DNA of 64,000 bases from Solirubrobacterales bacterium (GTDB lineage Bacteria > Actinomycetota > Thermoleophilia > Solirubrobacterales > 70-9). Each line of letters starts with the position of its first letter. Positions within the stretch are counted from its first letter, which is position 1. The stretch covers positions 1-64,000 of the forward strand of contig DATMZR010000007.1 of NCBI GenBank assembly GCA_035573435.1. Direction: 5' to 3'. Made by a program: the position numbers and the translations under genes. Below the pieces are notes generated by a model. The model was not told the origin of the DNA, did no database searches, and saw nothing but the letters and a program-made list of their open reading frames with translations. This document shows, piece by piece, positions 14,839-24,662 of this stretch.

Positions 14839-16560
14839 CTAGCTCGACGCAGCACCGGACTGCAGAGCGGGCTCCTTCGGACGGCCGTGTGGCTCCAGCC
14901 GGTCGGCGGCGAACAAACCGTGGAGCAGCTGAATCGCGACCGAGCCCTCGCCAACTGCGGATGCCACGCGCTTTGCCGAGCCGTGTCGCACGTCGCCGGC
15001 TGCGAACACGCCCGGCATGCTCGTTTCGAGCAGAAACGGGCTGCGATCCAGCGGCCAAGAGTGGTCGTCATCAAGATCCGGCCCCGTGAGGATGAAGCCC
15101 CGCGAGTCCCTGTCGATCTCCGCCGGCAGCCAGTCAGTGTGCGGGCGCGCTCCGATCAAGACGAAGAGTCCGCTGGCCTCGACGGTCTCCTCGCTGCCCG
15201 TCGCGCAGTCACGAAGCACCAGGTGATCCAGCCACCCATCCCCCCCACCCCCGACGATCTCGGTCGCCAGACTGACCGTGAGCCTTGGCGCCGCCTCCAC
15301 CTGGCGCACCAGGTAGTGCGACGCCCCTTCGCCGAGCGACGGACCACGAACGACGAGGGTCACGTGCTGCGCGTAACGAGAGAGGTTCAGCGCAGCCTGC
15401 GCAGCTGAGTTCGCGCCACCGAGAACGTAGACGTGCTTCCCCGCCATCGCGGGCGCCTCGGAAGCGGGAGCCCCGTAGAACACGCCGGCGCCGTTCAACG
15501 CTTCGAGTGCTGGAACGCCAAGGCGGCGATAGCTGGCGCCCGTGGCCAGGAGCACCGCGCGGGCGCGCACCGGGCCGCTGTCGGCGAGGGTGGCGAACAC
15601 CCAGTCGTCATCGCGGCGCAGCCCGGTCACGCTCTGCATGAACGAGAACTTCGCCCCGAACACCCACGCCTGCTCGTAGGCCTGCTGAGCCAGGCGGCGG
15701 CCGCTCACACCGCGGGAGAAGCCCAGGTAATTGCGAATCAGCGCGCTGGAGGTCGCCTGACCCCCGACCCCGCCTTCGTCGACGACCAAGGTGCTGAAGC
15801 CCTCCGAGGCGCCGTAGACGGCCGCCGACAGTCCCGCCGGCCCCCCGCCGACGATCACGATGTCGAATTCCATCCGCTCCGGGTTCAGGGGCGACCCGGA
15901 CGCGTTGGCGATCTCGGCGTTGGTCGGATCTATCAGGACCTTGCCGTCAGGAAAGACGACAATCGGGAGCGTCGACCCGTCGCCCGCCTCAGCGACGAGG
16001 GCGCGCCCGTCGCTCGAGTCGGCGAGGCAGAACGAATGTGGCATCGCGCAGCGCCCGAGCAGCTCCCTCAGCTCGAATGCCCTGCCGGACCAAGACTCGC
16101 CAACAACCCGGATTGCGTGCGGCGAGTCGCGCTGTGCCTCTGCCCACTCCAGCAGCAGGCTGGAGATCGCCTGGTGAAAGAGCTCGTCCGGCGACTCCGA
16201 CGGCCTGATCAGGTAATGGTCGAAGCGACCGCGGGCAATCGAGTCGAAGATCACCTCGCCCGTCGCCGGATCCCCCCAGTCACCCCACTCGATCAGCAGC
16301 CCGCGCCTTGCGTGCGGGTGAAGGTGACGCGCCCGATCCAAGAGCTCGCTTCCGGTCATCCCGGAGAGCCACTGTCCCGCGAGGACGAGGGCGACCTGCT
16401 CGCCGGCGGCCGCAAGCTCCTCGAGAAAGGCGAGTGCTTCGTGCGAGGATCGCAGGCACGCGATCCGGTAGTGCCGCGCGTAGCGGTCGCGCAACTCCCG
16501 CTCGACATCCCGGAACGTCCCAGCATCCTCGGCAACGGCGACAAGCGCAGGGCCAGGCAT
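14839..16560 (-). CDS. Pseudo-receiver / thioredoxin-like / thioredoxin-reductase-like fusion, without CxxC
   Basis: 573 residues from ATG 16560. Residues 1-130 resemble a CheY-like receiver, but the phospho-acceptor strand reads VALVLAGQW with no Asp. Residues about 155-235 look like a thioredoxin/glutaredoxin fold (IRVVGESWSGRAFELRELL, LPIVVFPDGKVL). From about 245 a FAD/NAD(P)H oxidoreductase of thioredoxin-reductase type follows: VIVGGGPAGLSAAVYGASEG, ATGASYRRLGVPALEAL, YVLGGANSAAQAAL, GVFAAGDVRHGSAKRVASAVGEG. Where true reductases carry CxxC there is GVFYGAPASEAPAM, with no cysteine. This is a known subfamily by architecture, but electron acceptor and signal are unknown. Confidence 0.85.
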   Translation of the reverse strand: MPGPALVAVAEDAGTFRDVERELRDRYARHYRIACLRSSHEALAFLEELAAAGEQVALVLAGQWLSGMTGSELLDRARHLHPHARRGLLIEWGDWGDPATGEVIFDSIARGRFDHYLIRPSESPDELFHQAISSLLLEWAEAQRDSPHAIRVVGESWSGRAFELRELLGRCAMPHSFCLADSSDGRALVAEAGDGSTLPIVVFPDGKVLIDPTNAEIANASGSPLNPERMEFDIVIVGGGPAGLSAAVYGASEGFSTLVVDEGGVGGQATSSALIRNYLGFSRGVSGRRLAQQAYEQAWVFGAKFSFMQSVTGLRRDDDWVFATLADSGPVRARAVLLATGASYRRLGVPALEALNGAGVFYGAPASEAPAMAGKHVYVLGGANSAAQAALNLSRYAQHVTLVVRGPSLGEGASHYLVRQVEAAPRLTVSLATEIVGGGGDGWLDHLVLRDCATGSEETVEASGLFVLIGARPHTDWLPAEIDRDSRGFILTGPDLDDDHSWPLDRSPFLLETSMPGVFAAGDVRHGSAKRVASAVGEGSVAIQLLHGLFAADRLEPHGRPKEPALQSGAASS

Positions 16561-16603
16561 GGATCGAACTCTAGTGCCCGGCACCGAGCGCTCTGCGGTG
16601 CCG

Positions 16604-17569
16604 CTAGCTAGCCGACTTGAGCGCCCGCGGGTGGGCCTTGAAGTAGACCTCCTTGATCCGCTCACCGGACAGGTGGGTGTAGAGCTGGGTGGTCGCGACG
16701 TCCGAGTGGCCCAGCATCTCCTGCACGGAGCGAAGGTCGCAGCCGCCCGACAGCAGGTGGGTTGCGAAGGAGTGCCGCAGCGTATGCGGGCTCATCTTGC
16801 CCTCCAGCCCCACCTCCCTCGCGTGACGCCGAATGATCTTGTAGAGGCCCTGGCGGGTCAGCGGGCCGCCGCGGAAGTTGACGAACAGCTTCGAGCGTGG
16901 GCGTGAGCCGATTAGCTCCGGGCGACCGGCGCGCAGATACCGCTTGACGGCCGCAGCCGCCTGCCGGCCGATGGGGACCGTGCGCTCCTTGTTGCCCTTG
17001 CCGTGAGGGCGCACGAAGCCGCGCCGCAGGTCCACGTCGTTGACCTCCAGACCCACGACCTCCGAGGCCCGCAGGCCGCATCCGTACATGACCTCGAGCA
17101 GGGCGCGATCGCGCAACGCGATCGCGTCGCCTCCGTCGACGCTCTCCAGGAGCCGCTTCACCTCGCCGTACGCCAGCACCCGTGGAAGCTTCCGGCTCTT
17201 GCTCGGCGGTGTCAGCGCCGCCGTTGGGTCGTCATCGACGAGCTCCTCGCGTCGCAGATGCCGATAGAAGGACCGCAGGCAGGCCGCCTTGCGGTTGATC
17301 GTCGCCGGCGAGCAGGGGTCATGGCCGTTGCCGGTCGCCAGGTCGGCAAGAAACTCGGCCACGTCGGTTCGCTCCGCGTCGGTTGCGCCGCGGTGACGCT
17401 TGGCCAGAAAGGCTCCGAACTGGAGCAGGTCGGTTCGATAGGCGGCGAGCGTGTTCTGGGAAAGGCCACGCTCGAACTCCAGGTGCGCGAGAAAGTCGAG
17501 CACCAGGGCCTCGAAGCGCGCCTCGACTGTGTCGCTGTGCTGCTTGCCGCTTCCGACTGCGACCGCCAT
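16604..17569 (-). CDS. xerD: Tyrosine recombinase XerD
   Basis: 321 residues. Resolves chromosome dimers at dif with XerC. The N-terminal SAM-like domain covers residues 20-110 (FLAHLEFERGLSQNTLAAYR). All catalytic residues are present: Arg in YGCGLRASEV, Lys in HGKGNKERTVP, His-x-x-Arg in HTLRHSFATHLL, His in LGHSDV and Tyr in TTQLYTHLS. The position downstream of pyrG and nudF matches the usual order. XerC could not be ruled out by eye, but context favours XerD. Confidence 0.93.
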   Translation of the reverse strand: MAVAVGSGKQHSDTVEARFEALVLDFLAHLEFERGLSQNTLAAYRTDLLQFGAFLAKRHRGATDAERTDVAEFLADLATGNGHDPCSPATINRKAACLRSFYRHLRREELVDDDPTAALTPPSKSRKLPRVLAYGEVKRLLESVDGGDAIALRDRALLEVMYGCGLRASEVVGLEVNDVDLRRGFVRPHGKGNKERTVPIGRQAAAAVKRYLRAGRPELIGSRPRSKLFVNFRGGPLTRQGLYKIIRRHAREVGLEGKMSPHTLRHSFATHLLSGGCDLRSVQEMLGHSDVATTQLYTHLSGERIKEVYFKAHPRALKSAS

Positions 17570-17654
17570 GCCCGCTTGTTCTCTCCATCACCAGCCATCC
17601 CTTGCCGGTGCAACCGGGCATGCGAGCCCCCAACGGCCCGTGTCCGTGAGAAGC

Positions 17655-18188
17655 TCAGGCGCCTTCTTCGCGGCGCAGCTCGCGAAACAGAAGCAGGCCG
17701 ATCAGCGACTTCGCGTCTGCGCACGCATCGATCGCCGCATCCAGCTCCTCCAGCGGCCAGACGACAACCTCCAGGCGCTCCTCCTCGTCGGACTGGGCGT
17801 GCGCCTCCTCGAGCCCGGTCGCCAAGTACACGATCACCTCTTCCTCGGCGAACCCGGGGCTGGTGTAGAAGCGCTTCAGCTCGCGCCACCCCGAAGCGGC
17901 CTTGCCGACCTCCTCGGCCAGCTCGCGCTTGGCGCAGTCGACCGGGCTCTCGCCGGGTACGTCGAGCTTGCCCGCCGGCAGCTCCAGCAGGGCGTCCTCC
18001 CCCACCGCCTCGCGTGGCTGCCGGACCAGGTACAGCGAGCGCTCGTCGTAGGCCACCACTGCCACCGCGCCCGGGTGGCCGACGACCTCGCGCCTCGAGG
18101 TCGAGCCATCGGGGTAGCGAAACTCGTCGATCCGTACGCGGGCCACCACGCCCTCCCAGATCGTCGTCGAGCCGATGCGCTCCATCAT
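17655..18188 (-). CDS. nudF: NUDIX hydrolase, ADP-ribose pyrophosphatase type
   Basis: 177 residues from the ATGATG at 18188. The Nudix box is complete: G-x5-E-x7-REL-x-EE-x-G in GKLDVPGESPVDCAKRELAE followed by EVGK. GHPGAVAVVAYDERSLYLVR and LLELPAG match the ADP-ribose pyrophosphatase subfamily, which cleaves ADP-ribose to AMP and ribose 5-phosphate. The start overlaps the stop of the M20 peptidase as ATGA. Confidence 0.9.
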   Translation of the reverse strand: MMERIGSTTIWEGVVARVRIDEFRYPDGSTSRREVVGHPGAVAVVAYDERSLYLVRQPREAVGEDALLELPAGKLDVPGESPVDCAKRELAEEVGKAASGWRELKRFYTSPGFAEEEVIVYLATGLEEAHAQSDEEERLEVVVWPLEELDAAIDACADAKSLIGLLLFRELRREEGA

Positions 18189-19297
18189 CGCGCGGCCGCT
18201 TCCTCGACGATCGCCTCGCAGACCGCGAGCATCTGCACGATCCGCTCCGCCGCAACGCTCTCCTGCGGGGTGTGGTTCGCCTCGGTCCCGTTCGCGATCA
18301 GCACGCACTCGAATCCGGCGGCGTTGAGGGCGTTTGCGTCGCTGCCACCGCCGGTCGCGACCTCGAGCGCCTCCACGCCGCAGCGCTCCAACGCCGCCCG
18401 CGCAACTCCCACCGATGCGGCGCTCGACGGCAACCGGTAGCCGCGGAACATCTCGTTCAACTCGATGTCGACGTCGCACTCGTGCTCGCTGGCCGACCAC
18501 GTGCACGCGTCCACCATCGCACCGATCGTCTTGCTCGCCCCCTGGTCGTCGAGGCTTCGCGCCTCCGCGTCGACACGGCAATGGCCCGGAACGACGTTCG
18601 ACGCCGTGCCTCCGGAGATCACGCCAACGTTCGCAGTCGTCTCCGGGGTCAGACGCCCCAGGCTCATCGCGGCGATCGCGCCCGCTGCGGCGACGATCGC
18701 ACTGCGCCCATCCTCCGGACGGATGCCGGAGTGGGCCTCCTTCCCCTGGAAGTCCGCCACGAGCCGCTTGTACGTGGGAGCCGCCGTGATCACCTCACCG
18801 ATCGGGCTCGCGTGGTCGAGCACGAAGCCGAACGGCGAGCGCAGCGACCTGGCGTCGATCTGCTTGGCTCCCCGCAACCCATCCTCCTCGGCGACCGTGA
18901 ACAGGATCTCGAGCCCGATCGGCGGCCGGCTGTGCGCGTGCCTGGCGGCGAGCTCGACCAGCACCGTGACCGCCGCCTTGTTGTCAGCTCCCAGGATCGT
19001 CTCGCCACGGCTTCTGTAGACGCCCTCGTCGAGAACTGCTTCGATCGGTTCGTCGTGCGGGACCGTGTCCAGATGGCAACCGAACATCACCCACTGGTCT
19101 CGCTCGCCCGGGACCCGAGCGATCAGGTTGCCGGCTCCGGCTCGCGCCGCGGCGGCCGCCGAGTCCTCGGTCGTCCCCACGTCCAGATCGCGAAGCTCGG
19201 CCAGCACCGCATCGGCCACGGCACGCTCCTCCCCGGTCGGGCTCGGGATCTGGCACAGCTGCACGAACCGATCGAGCATGCGCTGGTCGTCGGCCAC
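18185..19297 (-). CDS. M20 family metallopeptidase, PepT-like
   Basis: 370 residues from GTG. Di-zinc peptidase signatures: CHLDTVPHDEP near residue 74, GADNKAAVTVLVELA with the bridging Asp, FTVAEEDGLRGAKQID with the catalytic Glu pair, and late GGGSDANALNAAGF. A lid domain lies between. It most resembles peptidase T / tripeptidase-type M20 proteins, cutting short peptides in the cytoplasm. Forms a pair with nudF. Confidence 0.88.
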   Translation of the reverse strand: MADDQRMLDRFVQLCQIPSPTGEERAVADAVLAELRDLDVGTTEDSAAAAARAGAGNLIARVPGERDQWVMFGCHLDTVPHDEPIEAVLDEGVYRSRGETILGADNKAAVTVLVELAARHAHSRPPIGLEILFTVAEEDGLRGAKQIDARSLRSPFGFVLDHASPIGEVITAAPTYKRLVADFQGKEAHSGIRPEDGRSAIVAAAGAIAAMSLGRLTPETTANVGVISGGTASNVVPGHCRVDAEARSLDDQGASKTIGAMVDACTWSASEHECDVDIELNEMFRGYRLPSSAASVGVARAALERCGVEALEVATGGGSDANALNAAGFECVLIANGTEANHTPQESVAAERIVQMLAVCEAIVEEAAAR

Positions 19298-19342
19298 CCC
19301 CGAAGGCTATGTGAGGACCGGCGCAGGCCGAGGCCGAGCGCC

Positions 19343-19371
19343 TTGACCATCTCCGCGAGCAGGAATAAAGT
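19343..19371 (+). promoter_or_regulatory. Predicted sigma-70 promoter for the DUF1326-DUF2182 pair
   Basis: TTGACC (19343-19348), a 17-bp spacer, then TAAAGT (19366-19371), 33 bp before the DUF1326 start. GGAGAGGAGG precedes that start as ribosome binding site. The hexamers match consensus at five and four positions. Confidence 0.5.
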
Positions 19372-19403
19372 CGCGTTCGCAAGCTACGGAGAGGAGGCGA
19401 CAG

Positions 19404-20021
19404 ATGGCTTGGCGGATCGCGGGAACCTACGCGGCAAGCTGTTCGTGCAATCTCATCTGCCCCTGTCCGGTGGACGGCACGCCCACCGGGCCGGACGGCG
19501 AGTGCAAGGGGTTCCTGGTCTTCAGCATCAAGGACGGGAGCCTCGACGACACCGATCTCGCGGGTGTCAACTTTGCCCTCTACAACCTTTTCCCCTCGAA
19601 TCTGACCTCCGGTAACTGGAAGATCGGGATCGTGGTCGATGACGGGGCCTCCGACCAGCAGGCGCAGGCCGTGGAGCGCATCTGCAAGGGCGAGGAGGGC
19701 GGCCCGTTCGGCGAGCTGTCGAATTTCTATGGCGAGTACCTGGGGATGGAGCGCGACTCGGTCACCTTCTCCGACGGCGACCGTCCCTCGGCGACCGTCG
19801 GCAGCTCCAGCGAGGTGACCTTCGAGCCCCACGAGGGCCCCGATGGCAGCCCCACCACTGTCAAGGGAACGATGTTCGGTTTCGCGCCCGAGTACAAGAT
19901 CGGCAAGGGCCCCGGAAAGTCCGATCGGTTCGGCCTCGCCTATGAACCGATCTACGGCGAGTCCGCCGACTTCGAGTTCGCCAGCGAGATGGCAGAGGGC
20001 GCACCCACTGGTCGCATCTGA
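19404..20021 (+). CDS. DUF1326 domain protein
   Basis: 205 residues from ATG after a strong ribosome binding site. The diagnostic start is IAGTYAASCSCNLICPCP, with Cys13, Cys15, Cys19 and Cys21 close together, suggesting metal or redox chemistry. No signal peptide is seen, so it is probably cytoplasmic. The rest is beta-rich (FLVFSIKDGSLDDTDLAG, NWKIGIVVDDGAS). Followed after 18 bp by the DUF2182 membrane protein, a pairing known from other genomes. Function is not established. Confidence 0.88.
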   Translation: MAWRIAGTYAASCSCNLICPCPVDGTPTGPDGECKGFLVFSIKDGSLDDTDLAGVNFALYNLFPSNLTSGNWKIGIVVDDGASDQQAQAVERICKGEEGGPFGELSNFYGEYLGMERDSVTFSDGDRPSATVGSSSEVTFEPHEGPDGSPTTVKGTMFGFAPEYKIGKGPGKSDRFGLAYEPIYGESADFEFASEMAEGAPTGRI

Positions 20022-20039
20022 TCCAGGGCCCAGCAGCTG

Positions 20040-20984
20040 ATGGAATCGGCCACTCTACGCCGAGCTCCGCCCCTGCCCGGGCTGATCCAGCTCGGCTTGG
20101 TCGGGCTGCTGGTAGCCCTTGCCGGGATTGCATGGGCGCTGACCGACGACCGCATGACCGGCATGGACGCCGGTCCCGGTACGGACCCCGGGGCGCTGGG
20201 GTTCTTCCTCGGGGTCTGGGTGGTGATGATGGCCGCGATGATGTTCCCGTCGATCGCGCCGATGGTCCTGATGCACGTCCGGATCCAAGAGGGTCGGCGC
20301 GAGCGGGGCCAACCGGTGGCGATCGGAGCGACGTCGGTGTTCGTGGGCGGCTACCTGATCAGCTGGGCGGCGGCGGGACTGCTGGGATACGCGATCTTCC
20401 AGCTCGGAGCCGCCGTTTCGGGCGACGCCTTCTCCTGGGATAACGGTGGCCCGTACCTAGCCGGCGCCGTGATCGTCGGCGCTGCCCTTTACCAGCTCAC
20501 CCCGCTGAAGGACGTCTGTCTGCGCCACTGCCGAAACCCGTTCATGTTCATCATGCAGCACTGGCGCCCGGGCCGGGTGGGCGCGCTGCGCATGGGAGTG
20601 CTCCACGGCGGCTGGTGCGTGGGCTGCTGCTGGATGCTGATGGCGGCTCTGTTCGCGCTCGGGGTGATGAGCCTCGGCTGGATGGCCTTCATCGCCGCCC
20701 TGATCGCGGTCGAGAAGCTCTTGCCCTGGAAGGCGCTCGCCAACCGCAGCATCGCCGTGCTGCTTCTGGTGCTCGGGCTCGCGGTTGCCTTTACCCCGGA
20801 GGACGTGCCAGGCCTGACGCTGCCCGACTCACCCGAGGCTCGACAGGCGATGGAGTCGATGGGCATGGAGGGCAAGTCCCAGGGCTCCGGTGCGATGGAA
20901 GACGGGTCGATGGGCTCGGGCGGCGGGGGAATGGACGACGAATCGATGGGCGGCGGGGGCATGCACGGCGACAAGATGCCGTAG
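20040..20984 (+). CDS. DUF2182 predicted metal-binding membrane protein
   Basis: 314 residues. Six or so hydrophobic segments are visible, starting with LIQLGLVGLLVALAGIAWAL. Family motifs are GVWVVMMAAMMFPSIAPMVL, LKDVCLRHCRNPF and HGGWCVGCCWMLMAAL. The last 44 residues are Gly/Ser/Asp-rich with nine methionines and a histidine, like periplasmic copper-handling tails. With the cysteine-rich DUF1326 neighbour this suggests metal handling, perhaps copper, but that is inference. Confidence 0.88.
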   Translation: MESATLRRAPPLPGLIQLGLVGLLVALAGIAWALTDDRMTGMDAGPGTDPGALGFFLGVWVVMMAAMMFPSIAPMVLMHVRIQEGRRERGQPVAIGATSVFVGGYLISWAAAGLLGYAIFQLGAAVSGDAFSWDNGGPYLAGAVIVGAALYQLTPLKDVCLRHCRNPFMFIMQHWRPGRVGALRMGVLHGGWCVGCCWMLMAALFALGVMSLGWMAFIAALIAVEKLLPWKALANRSIAVLLLVLGLAVAFTPEDVPGLTLPDSPEARQAMESMGMEGKSQGSGAMEDGSMGSGGGGMDDESMGGGGMHGDKMP

Positions 20985-20999
20985 CCGCGTCGGCCTGAC

Positions 21000-22919
<1,920 letters not shown>

Positions 22920-22945
22920 TCATCGGCGTTTGTTGGTCCATGGTC

Positions 22946-24628
22946 TCATGCGGCGGCCAGCAGCTCGCGCGCGTGGCGACTCGCGGCTTCGTCGCTTCGC
23001 TCGGCGCCGAGCATGCGGACGATCTCGGCCACCAGCTCTTCGCCGTCAACCCGATCTACGGTCGCTCGGGCCTGGCCGCTGTGTGCTCCCTTTTCGATCC
23101 GGAAGTGCGCCTCGGCCAGCGAGGCGACCTGCGGCAGGTGGGTGATGCAGATCACCTGCTGCTCGGCGCCAAGCCGTTGCAACCGCTCTCCTGCGGCGCG
23201 AGCCGCGCTGCCGCCGATTCCGGCATCGATCTCGTCGAACACGAGCGTTCCGGCACCCGCGCCGCGGCCAAGTCCCGTGAGCGCGAGCATGATTCGCGAC
23301 AGCTCCCCGCCCGAGGCGGCGTCGCGAAGCGGCGAGGCCGGGATTCCCGGGTTGGTGGCAACGCGCAACTCAACCGCTTCCGAACCGTTCGGGCCGAAGC
23401 CGTCCGGGTGCGGAAGCAGCGACACCTCGAGCGACGCGCCCTCCATGCCGAGCTCGGCGAGCTCCGCCGCAACCCGCCTGGAGAGTTGAGTGGCAGCCCG
23501 TCGCCTGGCCTCGGCGAGCTGCGAGGCGCGTCGCGCGCGTCGCTTGGACGCCTCGTCCAGTCGACGCTCGAGCTCGCCGGTCACCTGAGCGGCGTTCTCC
23601 AGCCTGTCGATCTCAGCGCGGCACCTTTCGCGGTGCGAGAGAACGGCCTCGATCGAGCCCCCGTGCTTGCGCTTCAGGCGGTCAACCGCGTGCAGACGCT
23701 CCTCGACCAGCTCCAAGCGTCCGGGCTCGGCCTCGATTCCCTCCAGGTAGCCGCGAAGCGCGCTCGCGGCATCGCCGAGCTCGAGTGAGACCGCGCGGAT
23801 TGTCTCGGCGATCGCGTCGAGTGAGGAGTCGACGCCATCCACGCCCGACAGTTCGCGCTCTGCCCCTCCGATGAGGCCGTCGGCCCCATCCAGATCATCG
23901 CCGGCACCGGCGATGGCCCCCAGGGCGCCGGATGCCGCTGTTCGCAGAGCCTCGGCATGACGAAGGCGATCGCGCTCGTCCTCGAGCGCGCGCTCCTCGT
24001 CGGCGTCCGGGGAAGCGGCCTCGATCTCCGCCAGCTCGAAACGAAGCAGGTCGAGGTCTCGCTCTCTGGCCCCCTCCCTCTCGGCCAGCTCCGCCAGCTC
24101 GCGTGACAGGGCCACGGCCTCGGCGTAGGCGTCGCGGTAGCGGCCTCGGCGTTCGAGGTGCTCGGGGCCTGCGAAGCCGTCGAGGATCTCGAGCTGCGCC
24201 GAGGACAGCACCAGCCTGCGGTGCTCGTGCTGGCCGTAGAAGGCAAGGAAGCGAGAGCCCAGTGCCCGCAGGTCAGCCGCCGACGCGGAACGCCCCTGGA
24301 CGAAGGCGCTGGTACGACCGGAGGCGGCGATCCGGCGCCCCAGGACGAGCTCCCCGCTGTCGGCGGGCAGCCGCTCCCGCAGCTCTGCAAGCTCGGGATC
24401 GTCGAGTAGCCCGTCCACCGGCCCGAAGACCCCCTCCACGTAGGCCTCATCGGCGCCGGGGCGAACGATCTGCGGCCGTGCCTTCCCGCCCATCAGCAGG
24501 TCGAGGGAATGGGCCAGGATCGTCTTCCCCGCCCCGGTCTCACCCGTGATCGCGTTCAGCCCCTCAGCGAAGCGAAGCTCGGCGCGCTCGATCAGCAGCA
24601 GGTTCTCGATCCGCAGCTCGTGCAGCAC
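22946..24628 (-). CDS. recN: DNA repair protein RecN
   Basis: 560 residues from GTG 24628, which gives the family N-terminus VLHELRIENLLLIERAELRF. SMC-like ATPase for double-strand-break repair. Walker A is GETGAGKT, the signature is ASGGELSRIMLAL, Walker B is LVFDEIDAGIGG, and a coiled-coil fills about residues 160-350. A longer in-frame extension upstream would overlap the MFS gene and is not family-like. Confidence 0.94.
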   Translation of the reverse strand: MLHELRIENLLLIERAELRFAEGLNAITGETGAGKTILAHSLDLLMGGKARPQIVRPGADEAYVEGVFGPVDGLLDDPELAELRERLPADSGELVLGRRIAASGRTSAFVQGRSASAADLRALGSRFLAFYGQHEHRRLVLSSAQLEILDGFAGPEHLERRGRYRDAYAEAVALSRELAELAEREGARERDLDLLRFELAEIEAASPDADEERALEDERDRLRHAEALRTAASGALGAIAGAGDDLDGADGLIGGAERELSGVDGVDSSLDAIAETIRAVSLELGDAASALRGYLEGIEAEPGRLELVEERLHAVDRLKRKHGGSIEAVLSHRERCRAEIDRLENAAQVTGELERRLDEASKRRARRASQLAEARRRAATQLSRRVAAELAELGMEGASLEVSLLPHPDGFGPNGSEAVELRVATNPGIPASPLRDAASGGELSRIMLALTGLGRGAGAGTLVFDEIDAGIGGSAARAAGERLQRLGAEQQVICITHLPQVASLAEAHFRIEKGAHSGQARATVDRVDGEELVAEIVRMLGAERSDEAASRHARELLAAA

Positions 24629-24662
24629 CGGACGCTTAGTAGCAGTGGCCAGGGACGGATTC

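Noticed and set aside
14839-16560. Calling this gene trxB
   Set aside because: The fold is thioredoxin-reductase-like, but the redox CxxC is absent, so the functional name is not supported.
17003-19615. An 870-codon open frame on the plus strand opposite xerD, nudF and the M20 peptidase
   Set aside because: It is antisense to three clear enzymes; its length reflects GC-rich codon structure. The translation is Arg/Pro/His-rich with no domain.
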